A DNA stretch of 18,352 nt from positions 1 through 18,352 of the forward strand of contig CAYJRR010000080.1 of NCBI GenBank assembly GCA_964372275.1, read 5' to 3'. Origin of the DNA: CAYJRR01 sp964372275 [NCBI: uncultured bacterium] (lineage in GTDB: Bacteria; CAYJRR01). The notes under the pieces were generated by a model, which saw only the letters and a list, made by a program, of their open reading frames with translations, searched no databases and was not told the DNA's origin. Made by a program: the position numbers and the translations under genes. Positions 1 to 12,000 of this stretch are shown piece by piece; the first letter of the stretch is position 1, and each line of letters starts with the position of its first letter.

Positions 1-3000
1 ACGGCGGCATCGCCAACGCCGGCGTCGACACCAGCGATCCGCAGACCTTCACCCTGCTGGTCACCGCCGTGAACGACGCGCCCGTCTTCACCGTCGGCGC
101 CAACCAGGTCGTCGACGAAGACGCGGGCGCGCAGACCGCCACCGGCGCAACCGGCATCGGGCCCGGTGGCGGATCCGACGAAACCGGCCAGAGTCTCGCC
201 TTCACCGTCGTGGCGAGCGATCCCGCGCTCTTCTCCGCCGGTCCGGCGATCTCCTCCGCCGGCGTCCTCACCTACACGCCGGCGACCCACAAGAACGGCG
301 TCGCGACCGTCACCGTGACGCTCGTCGACGGAGGAAGCGGAACGCCGCCCGACGTCAACACCAGCGCCCCGCAGACCCTCACCATCACCGTCAACGCCGT
401 CAACGACGCGCCGGTCTTCACCGTCGGCGCCAACCAGACCGTCGCCGAGGACGCCGGCGCGCAGACCGCCACCGGCGCCACCGGAATCGGTCCGGGCGGA
501 GGCGCCGACGAGGCCGGTCAGACGGTCTCCTTCACCACCGTCCCCAGCGATCCGGCGCTCTTCTCCGCCGGCCCGGCGATCTCCCCTGCCGGTGTCCTCA
601 CCTACACCCCGGCCGCCGACGCGTACGGCATCGCGACCGTTACCGTCACGCTCACCGACAGCGGCAGCGGGACGTCGCCGAACGTCAATGCCAGCAGCCC
701 GCAGACCTTCACCCTCACCATCGGCTCGGTCAACGACGCCCCGAGCTTCACCAAGGGCCCGAACAAGACGGTCAACGAGGACAGCGGGCCGGCGAGCTAC
801 GCGAATTGGGCGACGGCGATCTCTCCCGGCCCGGCCAACGAGGTGGCCGAGCCGCAGACCGTCACCTTCCTCGTCGAGACCGACAGCCCCGGCCTCTTCA
901 AGCCGGGGGCCGGCCAACCGGCGGTCGCGTCCAACGGCACCCTCACCTTCGAGCCGGAGCTGAACCAGTTCGGCACGGCGCTGGTCTCGGTCCGTATCCA
1001 GGACAGCGGAGGGACGGCGAACGGTGGCGTCGACACCAGTGCGGCGCAGACGTTCACCATCACCCTCGAACCGGTCAACGACGAGCCGTCGTTCGACGAT
1101 TCGCTGACCAACAAGACGGAGAACGAGGACTGCGGGCCGAAGTCCTACGCGAACTTCGCTTCGGGGATGTACGCCGGCGCGCCCAACGAGACGTCGCAAC
1201 AGCTCTCGTTCGTCGTCGTGTTCAACAACAACGCCGGGCTATTCACCGGTCCCGGCCAGCCGGCGATCGACGCCTCAACCGGGACGTTGACCTTCACGCC
1301 GGCGCTGAACGCCAACGGCTCGGCGACGATCAGCGTCGTGATTCGCGACGACGGAGGGACCAGCCCCGGCGACGACGAGAGCCCGCCGCGCATGTTCACC
1401 ATCACCATCAACCCGGTGAACGACGCTCCGGTGGCCGTGGCGAACAGCCACTCGGTCTACGAAGACCAGGTGCTCAACGTCGCCGCACCGGGGGTGCTCG
1501 GCAACGACTCCGACGTCGAAAACGACACGTTGCAGGCGGTCCTCGTCGCCACGACGCCGAACGGGACGCTCTCGCTCAACGCGGCCGACGGCTCGTTCAC
1601 CTATACGCCGGACGGCAACTTCCACGGAACCGACACCTTCACCTACAAGGCGAAGGAGACCGGAACGCCCGAGCTCCTCGAGTCGTCGACGGTATCCGTG
1701 ACGATCACCGTCAATCCCGTCAACGACGAGCCGTTCTTCGTCGAGGGGGCCAGCCAGACGGTCGACGAGGACGCCGCGCCGCAGAGCCTCGCCAACTGGG
1801 CGACCGGGATCACCGCCGGTCCGAACGAGGCGTCGCAAGGGTTCGACTTCACGGTCACCAACTCGCGGCCGTCGCTGTTCTCGGCGCAGCCGGCGGTCGA
1901 CGACTCCGGCCGGCTCACCTACACGGCGGCGGCGCACCACTACGGGACGGCGACGGTCAGCGTGGTGATGACCGACGACGGCAACACCGGCGCCCCGGGC
2001 GACGACAACGAGTACGGACCGCGGACCTTCGTCATCGAGATCCGGTCGCTGAACGACGCCCCGAGCTTCACGCTCGCCGGCGGCGTCACGGTGCTTGAGG
2101 ACGCGCCGGCGCAGACGATCGCAGGACACGCCTTCAACATCTCGGTCGGCCCCACGACGGCGGGTGGTTGCGCGGTCGGCGAGTGCTCCGAGAGCGGGCA
2201 GGCGGTCGACTTCATCGACATCACCCATACCAACACCGGGCTGTTCACGGCCGGCGGCAAGCCGGCAATCCTCACCGATGGAACGCTCACCTTCACGCCG
2301 GTCGTCGACGTCTATGGCAGCTCCACCGTCTCGGTTCGGGCCACCGACGACGGCGGCGTCGCAAACGGGGGGGTCGACAAGAGCGGCTGGCTTTCCTTCG
2401 TCATCACCGTTCAGGCGGTCAACGATCCGCCGGTCGCGGCCAACGACGCCCATGGCACCGACGAGGACATCCCACTGACCGTTGCCGCGGCCGGGGTGCT
2501 CGCCAACGACACCGACACCGACATCGCCACCGAGCCCGGGGAGTACCTCACCGCGCATTTGGTGGCCGGACCGGTCAACGGAACGGTGACCCTCAGCACC
2601 AGCGGCTCGTTCACCTACACTCCCAACGCGAACTTCAACGGCACCGACAGCTTCACCTACGTCGCCCGGGACAACGCGGCGCGGGCGGCGGCCGGTGCGG
2701 ATTCAAACGTGGCGACGGTGACGATCACCGTCGACCCGGTCAACGACAAGCCGACCTTTGCCAAGGGGGCCCAACCGACGGTGTCCGAGGACGGCGGCGC
2801 GTCGACGCTCACCGGCTGGGCGGTGTTCGACGCCGGTCCGGCCGATGAGGACGCGGGAGGCGCCAACCAGCAGGCCGTGCTGGACTACCTGGTCTCGAAC
2901 GACAACCCCGCCCTCTTCTCGGCGGCTCCGGACGTGGCGAACGACGGCACGCTGACGTTCACGCTCGCCGCCAACCAGAACGGCAGCGCCGTCGTGACGG

Positions 3001-6000
3001 TGCGAGTCCAAGACGACGGCGGAACCGCCAGCGGCGGTATCGACGTGAGCGATCCGCAGACCATCACCATCACCGTCACCCCGGTCAACGACAAGCCCTC
3101 CTTCGTCAAGGGAACCGACCGGACGGTGTTGGAGGACAGCGGAACGACGAACGTCGCGGGTTGGGCGACCTCCTTCGACGCCGGCCCCCCCGACGAAGAC
3201 GCGGGCGGCGCCAACCAACAGGCGGTCCTCGACTACCTGGTGTCCACCGACAACCCCTCGCTCTTCGCGACGCTCGACGTACTGAACGACGGGACGCTGA
3301 CCTTCGCGCCGGCCGGCGACCAGAACGGCTCCGCCGTCGTGACCGTCCGCGTCAAGGACGACGGCGGAACGGCCGGCGGCGGCGTCGACACCGGCGACCC
3401 GCAGACCTTCAACATCGTCGTCACCCCGGTCAACGACAAGCCGTCGTTCGTGAAGGGGGCCGACGCGACCGTCGCGGAGGACAGCGGCGCGACGACGGTC
3501 GTGGGTTGGGCCACCGGCTTCGACGCCGGGCCCTCCGACGAGGACGCCGGCGGCGCGAACCAACAGGTGCTGCTCGACTATCTCGTCTCCAGCAACAACC
3601 CGGCCCTCTTCTCGACGCCGCCCGATGTCGCCAACGACGGCACGCTGACCTTTGCGGCCGCCCCCAACCAGAACGGCGTGGCCGTCGTCACCGTCCGCGT
3701 CCAGGACGATGGAGGGACCTCGGGCGGCGGCGTCGACGCCAGCGACCCGCAGACCTTTACGATCACGGTGAACTCGGTCAACGACAAGCCGACCTTCGCC
3801 AAGGGAGCCGACCAGACGGTGCTCGAGGACGCGTCGGCAACGACGGTCGCGGGATGGGCGTCCGGCTTCGACGCCGGGCCCGCCGACGAGGACCCGGGCG
3901 GTGCCAACCAGCAGGCGCTGCTCGACTACCTCGTCTCCAACGACAACCCCGGTCTGTTCGTCACGCAGCCGGACGTCGCCAACGACGGCACGCTGACCTT
4001 TGCCGTCGCCGCCAACCAGAACGGCGTGGCCGTCGTCACCGTCCGCGTCCAGGACGACGGGGGGACCGCCGGCGGCGGAGTCGACACCAGCGACCCGCAG
4101 ACCTTCACGATCACCGTGAACTCGGTCAACGACAAGCCGACGTTCGTCAAAGGGGCCGATCAGACGGTGCTCGAGGATTCGGCGGCCACGACCGTCGCGG
4201 GATGGGCCACCGGCTTCGACGCCGGGCCGCCCGACGAGGATCCGGGCGGCGCCAACCAGCAGGCACTCCTCGACTACCTCGTGTCGAACGACAACCCCGG
4301 ACTGTTCTCGGTTCCGCCCGACATCGCCAACGACGGCACGCTCACGTTCACCATCGCCGCGAATCAGAACGGTTCCGCCGTCGTCACCGTGCGCGTTCAG
4401 GACGACGGCGGAACGGCCGGCGGCGGCGTCGACACCAGCGATCCGCAGACATTCACCATCGTCGTCACCCCGGTCAACGACAAACCCTCCTTCGTGAAGG
4501 GGGCCGATCAGACGGTTCTCGAGGACTCCGGCCTGTCCAACGTCGCCGGATGGGCCACCGGATTCGACGCCGGGCCCGCGGACGAGGATCCCGGCGGATC
4601 GAATCAGCAGGCGCTCCTCGACTACCTGGTCTCCACCGACAATCCTGGACTCTTCGCCGCGCTCGACGTGCTGAACGACGGCACGTTGACCTTCACTCCG
4701 GCGGCGAACCAGAACGGCGCCGCGGTGGTCACGGTGCGGGTGCAGGACGACGGCGGGACCGCCGGCGGTGGCGTCGACACCGGCGATCCCCAGACGTTCA
4801 ACATCGTCGTCACCCCGGTCAACGACAAGCCTTCCTTCGTCAAGGGGGCCGACGCGTCGGTGCTGGAGGACGGCGGCTCCACCACGGTCGCCGGGTGGGC
4901 CAGCGGCTTCGACGCCGGACCTGCCGACGAGGATGCCGGCGGCGCCAACCAACAGACGCTGCTCGACTACCTCGTCTCGAACGACAACCCGGGCCTCTTC
5001 GCGGCGCAGCCGGACGTGGCGAACGACGGCACGCTGACCTTCACCCTCGCCGGCGACCAGAACGGCGCCGCGGTGGTCACGGTGCGGGTGAAGGACGACG
5101 GCGGCACCGCCAACGGCGGCGTCGACACCGGCGATCCGCAGACCTTCAACATCGTCGTCACCCCGGTCAACGACAAGCCCTCCTTCGTCAAGGGTGCCGA
5201 TCAGACGGTTCTCGAGGACTCCGGCGTGACCAGCGTCGCCGGGTGGGCGACCGGCTTCGATGCCGGTCCCGCCGACGAGGACCCCGGCGGCGCCAACCAG
5301 CAGGCGCTGCTCGACTACCTCGTCTCGACGGACAACCCTGGCCTGTTCGCGGCGCTCGACGTGCTGAACGACGGCACGCTGACCTTCACGCCCGCGGCGA
5401 ATCAGAACGGCGCCGCGGTGGTGACCGTCCGCGTCAAGGACGACGGAGGCGCCGCCAACGGCGGCGTCGACACCGGCGATCCGCAGACCTTCGCCATCAC
5501 CGTCACCCCGGTCAACGACAAGCCGGCCTTCGTGAAGGGGGCCGACTCGTCGGTCTTGGAGGACAGCGGCGCCACGACGATTGCCGGATGGGCCACCGGA
5601 TTCGACGCCGGTCCCGCCGACGAAGACCCCGGCGGCGCCAATCAGCAGGCGCTGCTCGACTACCTCGTCTCCAACGACAACCCCGGCCTGTTCTCCACGC
5701 AGCCGGACGTCGCCAACGACGGCACACTCACCTTCGCCGTCGCCGCCGACCAGAACGGCGTCGCCACCGTGACCGTCCGGGTGATGGACGACGGCGGAAC
5801 CGCCAACGGCGGCGTCGACACCGGCGACCCGCAAACCGTCACCATCACCGTCACCCCGGTCAACGACAAGCCGGTCTTCGTGAAAGGGGCCGACCAGACC
5901 GTCTTCGAAGACAACGGCGCGGCGACCGTCGTGGGATGGGCCACCGGCTTCGATGCCGGCCCCGCCGACGAGGACGCCGGTGGCGCGAACCAGCAGGCGC

Positions 6001-9000
6001 TGCTCGACTACCTGGTCTCCACGGACAACCCCGCCCTTTTCGCGGCGCTCGACGTGCTGAACGACGGCACGCTGACCTTCACGCCGGCGGCGAACCAGAA
6101 CGGCGCGGCGACCGTGACCGTCCGCGTGATGGACGACGGCGGAACCGCCAACGGCGGCGTCGACACCGGCGACCCGCAGACGTTCACCATCGTGGTCGAC
6201 GCGGTCAACGATCCGCCGGAGTTCACCGTCGGCGCGAACCAGACGGTGAACGAGGACGCCGCGCCGCAGACGGTGGCCGGGTGGGCGACCGGCATCCGTG
6301 CCGGGCCGGCCACCGCCGGCGACGAGAATGCCTCGCAGACGGTCACCTTCTCCACCGCGACGACCAACGACGCCCTCTTCTCCATCCTCCCGGACGTGGA
6401 TGAAGCGACCGGAGACCTCACCTACACCGCGGCTCCCCAGGCCAACGGCGTCGCCACGGTGACGGTGACCCTCACCGACAGCGGAAGCAACTCGCCGCCG
6501 AACGTCAACAACAGCACCCAGACCTTCACCATCACCGTCGCCGCCGTGAACGACCCACCGAGCTTCGCGGCCGGCCCCAATCCGTCGGTGACCGAAGATT
6601 CGCCCCTGCAGACGCTCCTCTGGGCGACCTCGATCTCCCCCGGTCCGGCCGACGAAGCCGCCCAGGTCGTCTCGTTCCTCGTCGACTCCACCGCGCCTGC
6701 GAAGTTTTCGGTCGTCCCGACGATCGGTACCAACGGCGTGCTTACGTTCCAGCCGGCGGCCGACGCAAACGGAATGGTCACGGTGACGGTCGTCGCCAAG
6801 GACGACGGCGGAACGGCGGTCGGTGGAGACGACGACACCGATCCGATCACGTTCACCATCGAGATCCGCCCGGTGAACGACGTCCCGAGCTTCGTCGCGG
6901 GCGCCAACCAGACCGTCGCCGAGGACGCGGGGGTCGTCAACGTTCCCAACTGGGCGACGTCGATCAGCCGCGGACCGGCGGACGAGAGCGGCCAGGCGGT
7001 CGACTTCCAGGTGTCGCTCTCCACGGCCAGCTACACCACCGTCGACGCCTCGCTAACCGCCGGAAATCCCAGTCTCTTCAGCGCCGGTCCGACGATCGAC
7101 TCCGCGGGCAACCTGACGTTCACCACGGCCGCCAATCTGAACGGCGTCGTGACGGTCACGGTGCGGTTCCACGACGACGGCGGGACGGTCGACGGCGGCG
7201 TCGACACCAGCGGACCGCAGGAGTTCACGATCACCATCACGCCCGTCAACGACCAGCCGGTGGCGAACGCGCAGTCGGTGACGACCGACGAGGACGTCGA
7301 CCTGCCGATCGTCCTCACCGGTTTCGACGCCGATGGAAACGCGCTCACCTACGCGATCGACACGCCGCCGGCGAACGGCGTGCTGACCGGCACGTTGCCG
7401 AACGTCACCTACGAGCCCGACCAGGACTACAACGGTTCCGACAGCTTCGCCTTCCACGTCAGCGACGGCGCGCTCAACTCCGCCTCCGCGCTGATTTCGA
7501 TCACGCTCAACCCGGTCAACGACATGCCGTTCGCCACCCCCGGCAGCGACACCACCAACGAGGACGTGGCGAAGGCCCTGACCCTCACCGGGACCGACGT
7601 CGACGGCGACCCGCTCCAACTGCTGATCGTCGTCTCCCCAACCAACGGCGCGCTCGCCGGCTCCTCGCCAACCTACACCTACACCCCGAACGCGCACTTC
7701 TGGGGTACCGACTCCTTCACCTTCCAGGCGTTCGACGGCGAGCTCTACTCGCCGGCCGTCACCTTCTCGCTGACGATCAATCCGATCCCCGATCCGCCGA
7801 TCGCCACCGACCAGACGGTGACGGTGGTCGAGGACACCTGGATCGACGTCACCTTCACCGGCTGGGATCCGGACGGCGACCCGATCACCTTTGCCCGGAC
7901 GAGTGGCGCGGCGAACGGCGCCGTGGCCGACCTTTCCACGACGATCGCCCGCTACACGCCGAACACGGACTTCTTCGGGACCGACACCTTCACCTTCAAG
8001 ACCAACGACGGCGTCTCCGACTCGGCGCCCGGCACGATCACCGTCAACGTCCTCCCCGTCGACGACGCGCCGATCGCCAACGGACAGTCGGTGACGACCG
8101 ACGAGGACACGCCGCTGGCGATCACCCTCACCGGGGTCGACGTCGACGCCCAGGGCCTGGACTTCATCCTCGCTCTCCAGCCGACGAAAGGGACGCTGAC
8201 GGCAGGGGCGACGACCTCGACCAGCCAGCTCTTCGTCTACCAGCCGAACCTCAACGTCAACGGCTCGGACAGCTTCAAGTTCCGCGTCTACGACGGGATC
8301 AGCGTCTCGCCCACGGCGACCGTCTCGGTGACGATCAACTCGGTCGACGACGTTCCGGTGGCCCAGGCGCAGTCGATCACCACCAACGAGGACCAGCCCA
8401 AGGCGATCACCCTGATCGGAACCGACGGCGACGGCGATCCGACGTTCTGCTCCCTCGACACCCTTCCCGCCAACGGCGTTCTCACCGGCAGTTCGCCCGA
8501 CTACACCTACACCCCGAACCTCGAATACTCCGGACCCGACAGCTTCACCTACACTTGCACCGACGGCACCTACACCTCGCCGGCGGGACTGGTCAGCATC
8601 AACGTGCTGATGATCGACGACCCGCCGACGGCGAACTCCCAGACCGTCACCACCGACGAGGAGGTGAACGTCGGAATCACCCTCACCGGCTCGGATCCGG
8701 AGGGGTTCCCGGTCACCTTCAAGCTCCTGACCACGCCCGCGAAGGGGACGCTGTCCGGCACGGTTCCCAACCTCACCTACAAGCCGAAGTACAACGCCTG
8801 GGGCACCGACGTCTTCTGGTTCCGTGTCCGGGACGCCTCGCAGTGGTCCGCGACCGGGTACATCACGATCAACATCAACCCGATCGACGACGGCGCTCCA
8901 ACCGCGCAGACCAAGACGGTCGCCGTCACCGAGGACACCCTGCGGACCTTCTCGATCTACGCCGCGGACGTCGACGGCGATCCCCTGACCTACACCATCC

Positions 9001-12000
9001 TTTCCTCCCCGAACAACGGCTCGCTCGTCACCACCGGCACCGTGAACTCCACCGGCGCGGTCGTGAAGTACACCCCGAACCTGAACTTCTTCGGTACCGA
9101 CACCTTCACCTTCAAGGCCAACGACGGGACGACCGACTCGAACGTCGCGACGATCACCCTCACGGTGTCGGCGGTGAACGACCCGCCGGTGGCCAACCCG
9201 GTGGCGGCGTCGGTGCCGGAGGACGCCGGTGGACCGATCACGCTCGACGGGTCCGACCCCGTCGAAGGGAGCCCGGTCTTCTACATGCTGGTCTCCAGCC
9301 CGGTGAACGGGACGCTCTCGGGTACCGCCCCGAACCTCACCTACACCCCGAAGGCCGACTACTGGGGACCCGACACCTTCCGCTACAAGGTCCGGGACGG
9401 CGTCCTCGGTCAGGGCGGCGTCGTCTCGGCGGTCGCGACGGTGACGGTGACCGTGACGCCGGTCAACGATCAGCCCCCCGTCGCCTCGCCGATGACGATC
9501 AAGACGACGGAGGACGTGCCGAAGATCTTTGTCGTGCGCGCGACCGACTTCGACAAGGACCCGCTCGCGTACAGCATCGTCGATCCTCCCGTGAACGGCG
9601 TGATCACCGGGACCGGTCCGACCTTCACCTACACGCCGAACGCGAACTGGAACGGGACGGAGACGTTCACCTTCAAGGCGAACGACGGAACGCTCGATTC
9701 CAACGTGGCGACGGTCACCGCCGTGGTCAAGACGTTCAACGACAAGCCGGTCGCCGAGGCGCAAGGAGTCACGACCGCCGAAGACACGCCGCTGCCGATC
9801 GTTCTCGGCGCCTCCGACGCCGACGGGAACACGCTCTCTTGGTCGATCGTCACCTATCCGGTCAACGGAACGCTCACCGGAAGCGGCCCGAACCGGACCT
9901 ACCTGCCGAAGGCGAACTTCAACGGCGCGGACAGCTTCGTCTTCCGCGTCCGGGACGCCTCCACCAGCAGCCAGGCAACGGTCACGATCAACGTCACCTC
10001 GGTTCCCGACGACCCGGTCGCGCAGGCGAAATCGGTCACGCTCCTCGAGGACCAGGCGACGGCGATCTCGGTAATCGCCACCGACGCCGACGGCGATGCC
10101 CTCACCTACACGCTCGTCTCGGGACCGACGTACGGCGCGCTCACCGGCGTCCTCCCGAACGTCACCTACACCCCCAACCTGAACGTCACCGGACCCGACG
10201 GCTTCACCTACAAGGCCAACGACGGCTCCGTCGACTCGAACGTGGCGACCGTCTCGCTCACGATAACCGCGGTGAACGACCCGCCCGTCGCCGACAACAA
10301 GGCGGTCAGCACCGACGAGGAGGTCGCCGTCGGCGTCGTCCTCACCGGCTCCGACGTCGAAGGGGCGAGCCTCACCTTCTCGATCGCCGCCGCTCCGAAG
10401 AAGGGGGCGCTCACCGGGGCGCCGCCGAACCTCACCTACACCCCCGGCGCGAACTTCTTCGGCGTCGATACCTTCACCTATCTCGCCAACGACGGCGCGG
10501 CGAACTCGACGCCGGGCACGGTGACGATCACCGTCACCCCGGTGCTCGATTCCACGCTCCTCGCGAACGACCAGACGGTGATCACCGACGAGGAGGTCCC
10601 GGTCGACCTGACGCTCGTCGGTTCGGACCTTCTCGGCACGCCGCCGGACTTCGAGTTGCTGACGATGCCGGCGAACGGCACCTTGACCGGCACGGCGCCC
10701 GACCTGACCTACGATCCCGACCTGAACTTCGCAGGGACCGACAGCTTCACCTTCCGCACCACGGTCGGCGGGGACAACTCCGCGCCTGCCACCGTCACCA
10801 TCCAGGTCCTCCAGGTGAACGATCCGCCGACGGCAGGGACGGCGTCGTACCTGGTGTCGGAGGACGTTCCGATGTCGATCACGCTCACCGGCGCCGACGT
10901 GGAAGGGGATACCCTCCACTTCCAGATCCTCAATCGGCCCAAGAAGGGGAGCCTGCTCGGCACGCCTCCGAACGTCGTCTACCGCGCCGCGCGCAACTAC
11001 ATCGGTCCCGACAGCTTCACCTTCCGCACCCGGAGCTACGCCGCCCCGAACACGGCCGCGATGTACTCCAGCGCGGCGACGGTCTCGCTCACGGTGCTCG
11101 ACATCAACGATCCGCCGGTCGCCAACGCGGCGACGGTGGTCGTGGTGGAGGACACGCCGAAGACGCTCTCGCTCACCGCCAGCGACCCCGACGCCGACCT
11201 CCTCACCTTCACGGTACTCACCAATCCGACCAAGGGGACGCTGGCCGGAACGCCTCCCAACCTGCTCTTCACGCCGAATCCGAACGCCAACGGGCTCGAC
11301 AGCTTCACCTTCAAGGCCAACGACGGAGAGCTCGACTCGGAGGTGAAGACGCTCACGCTGTCGATCACCGCGGTGAACGACCCGCCGGTCGCGGGCGACA
11401 TCCTCACCGCCACGGCGGAGGACACGCCGATTCCGTTGGTCCTCACCGGATCCGACCCGATCGAAGGATCGGCGGTGACCTACAAGATCGTTACGCCGCC
11501 CGCCAACGGGACGCTGTCGGGTCTGGCTCCGAATCTCACCTACACGCCAAATCCCAACTGGTCCGGAACCGAGACCTTCACCTACAAGTCGAAGGACGCC
11601 GTCCTCTACTCGGCGCTTGCAATCGTCGAGATTGCGGTCACGCCGGTGGCCGACGCCCCTGTCGCCGCGGCGCAGACCGTCCAGGTCAACGAGGACGTGC
11701 CGAAGTCGATCGTCCTCGCCGGAACGGACGGCGACGGCGATCCGTTGAGCTTCGTCATCGTCGACACGCCGACCAAGGGCGCCCTGTCGGGGGCCGGGCC
11801 GACGATCCTCTACACGCCGGCCGCCAACGCGAACGGCCCCGACTCCTTCACCTACAAGGCCGTCGACGCCGTCCTGGAGTCGTCCGTCGAGACGGTCACC
11901 ATCAACATCGTTCCGACCAACGACCCGCCGGTCGCCGACGCGAAGTCGATCACCACCAACGAAGACCAGCCGGTGGCGATCACGCTCAGCGGGACCGACA

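Noticed and set aside
69-71. GTG as the start codon of the giant gene
   Set aside because: The frame is open to base 3 and the upstream translation (GGIANAGVDTSDPQTFTLL) is the end of a preceding module, so this is an internal Val.
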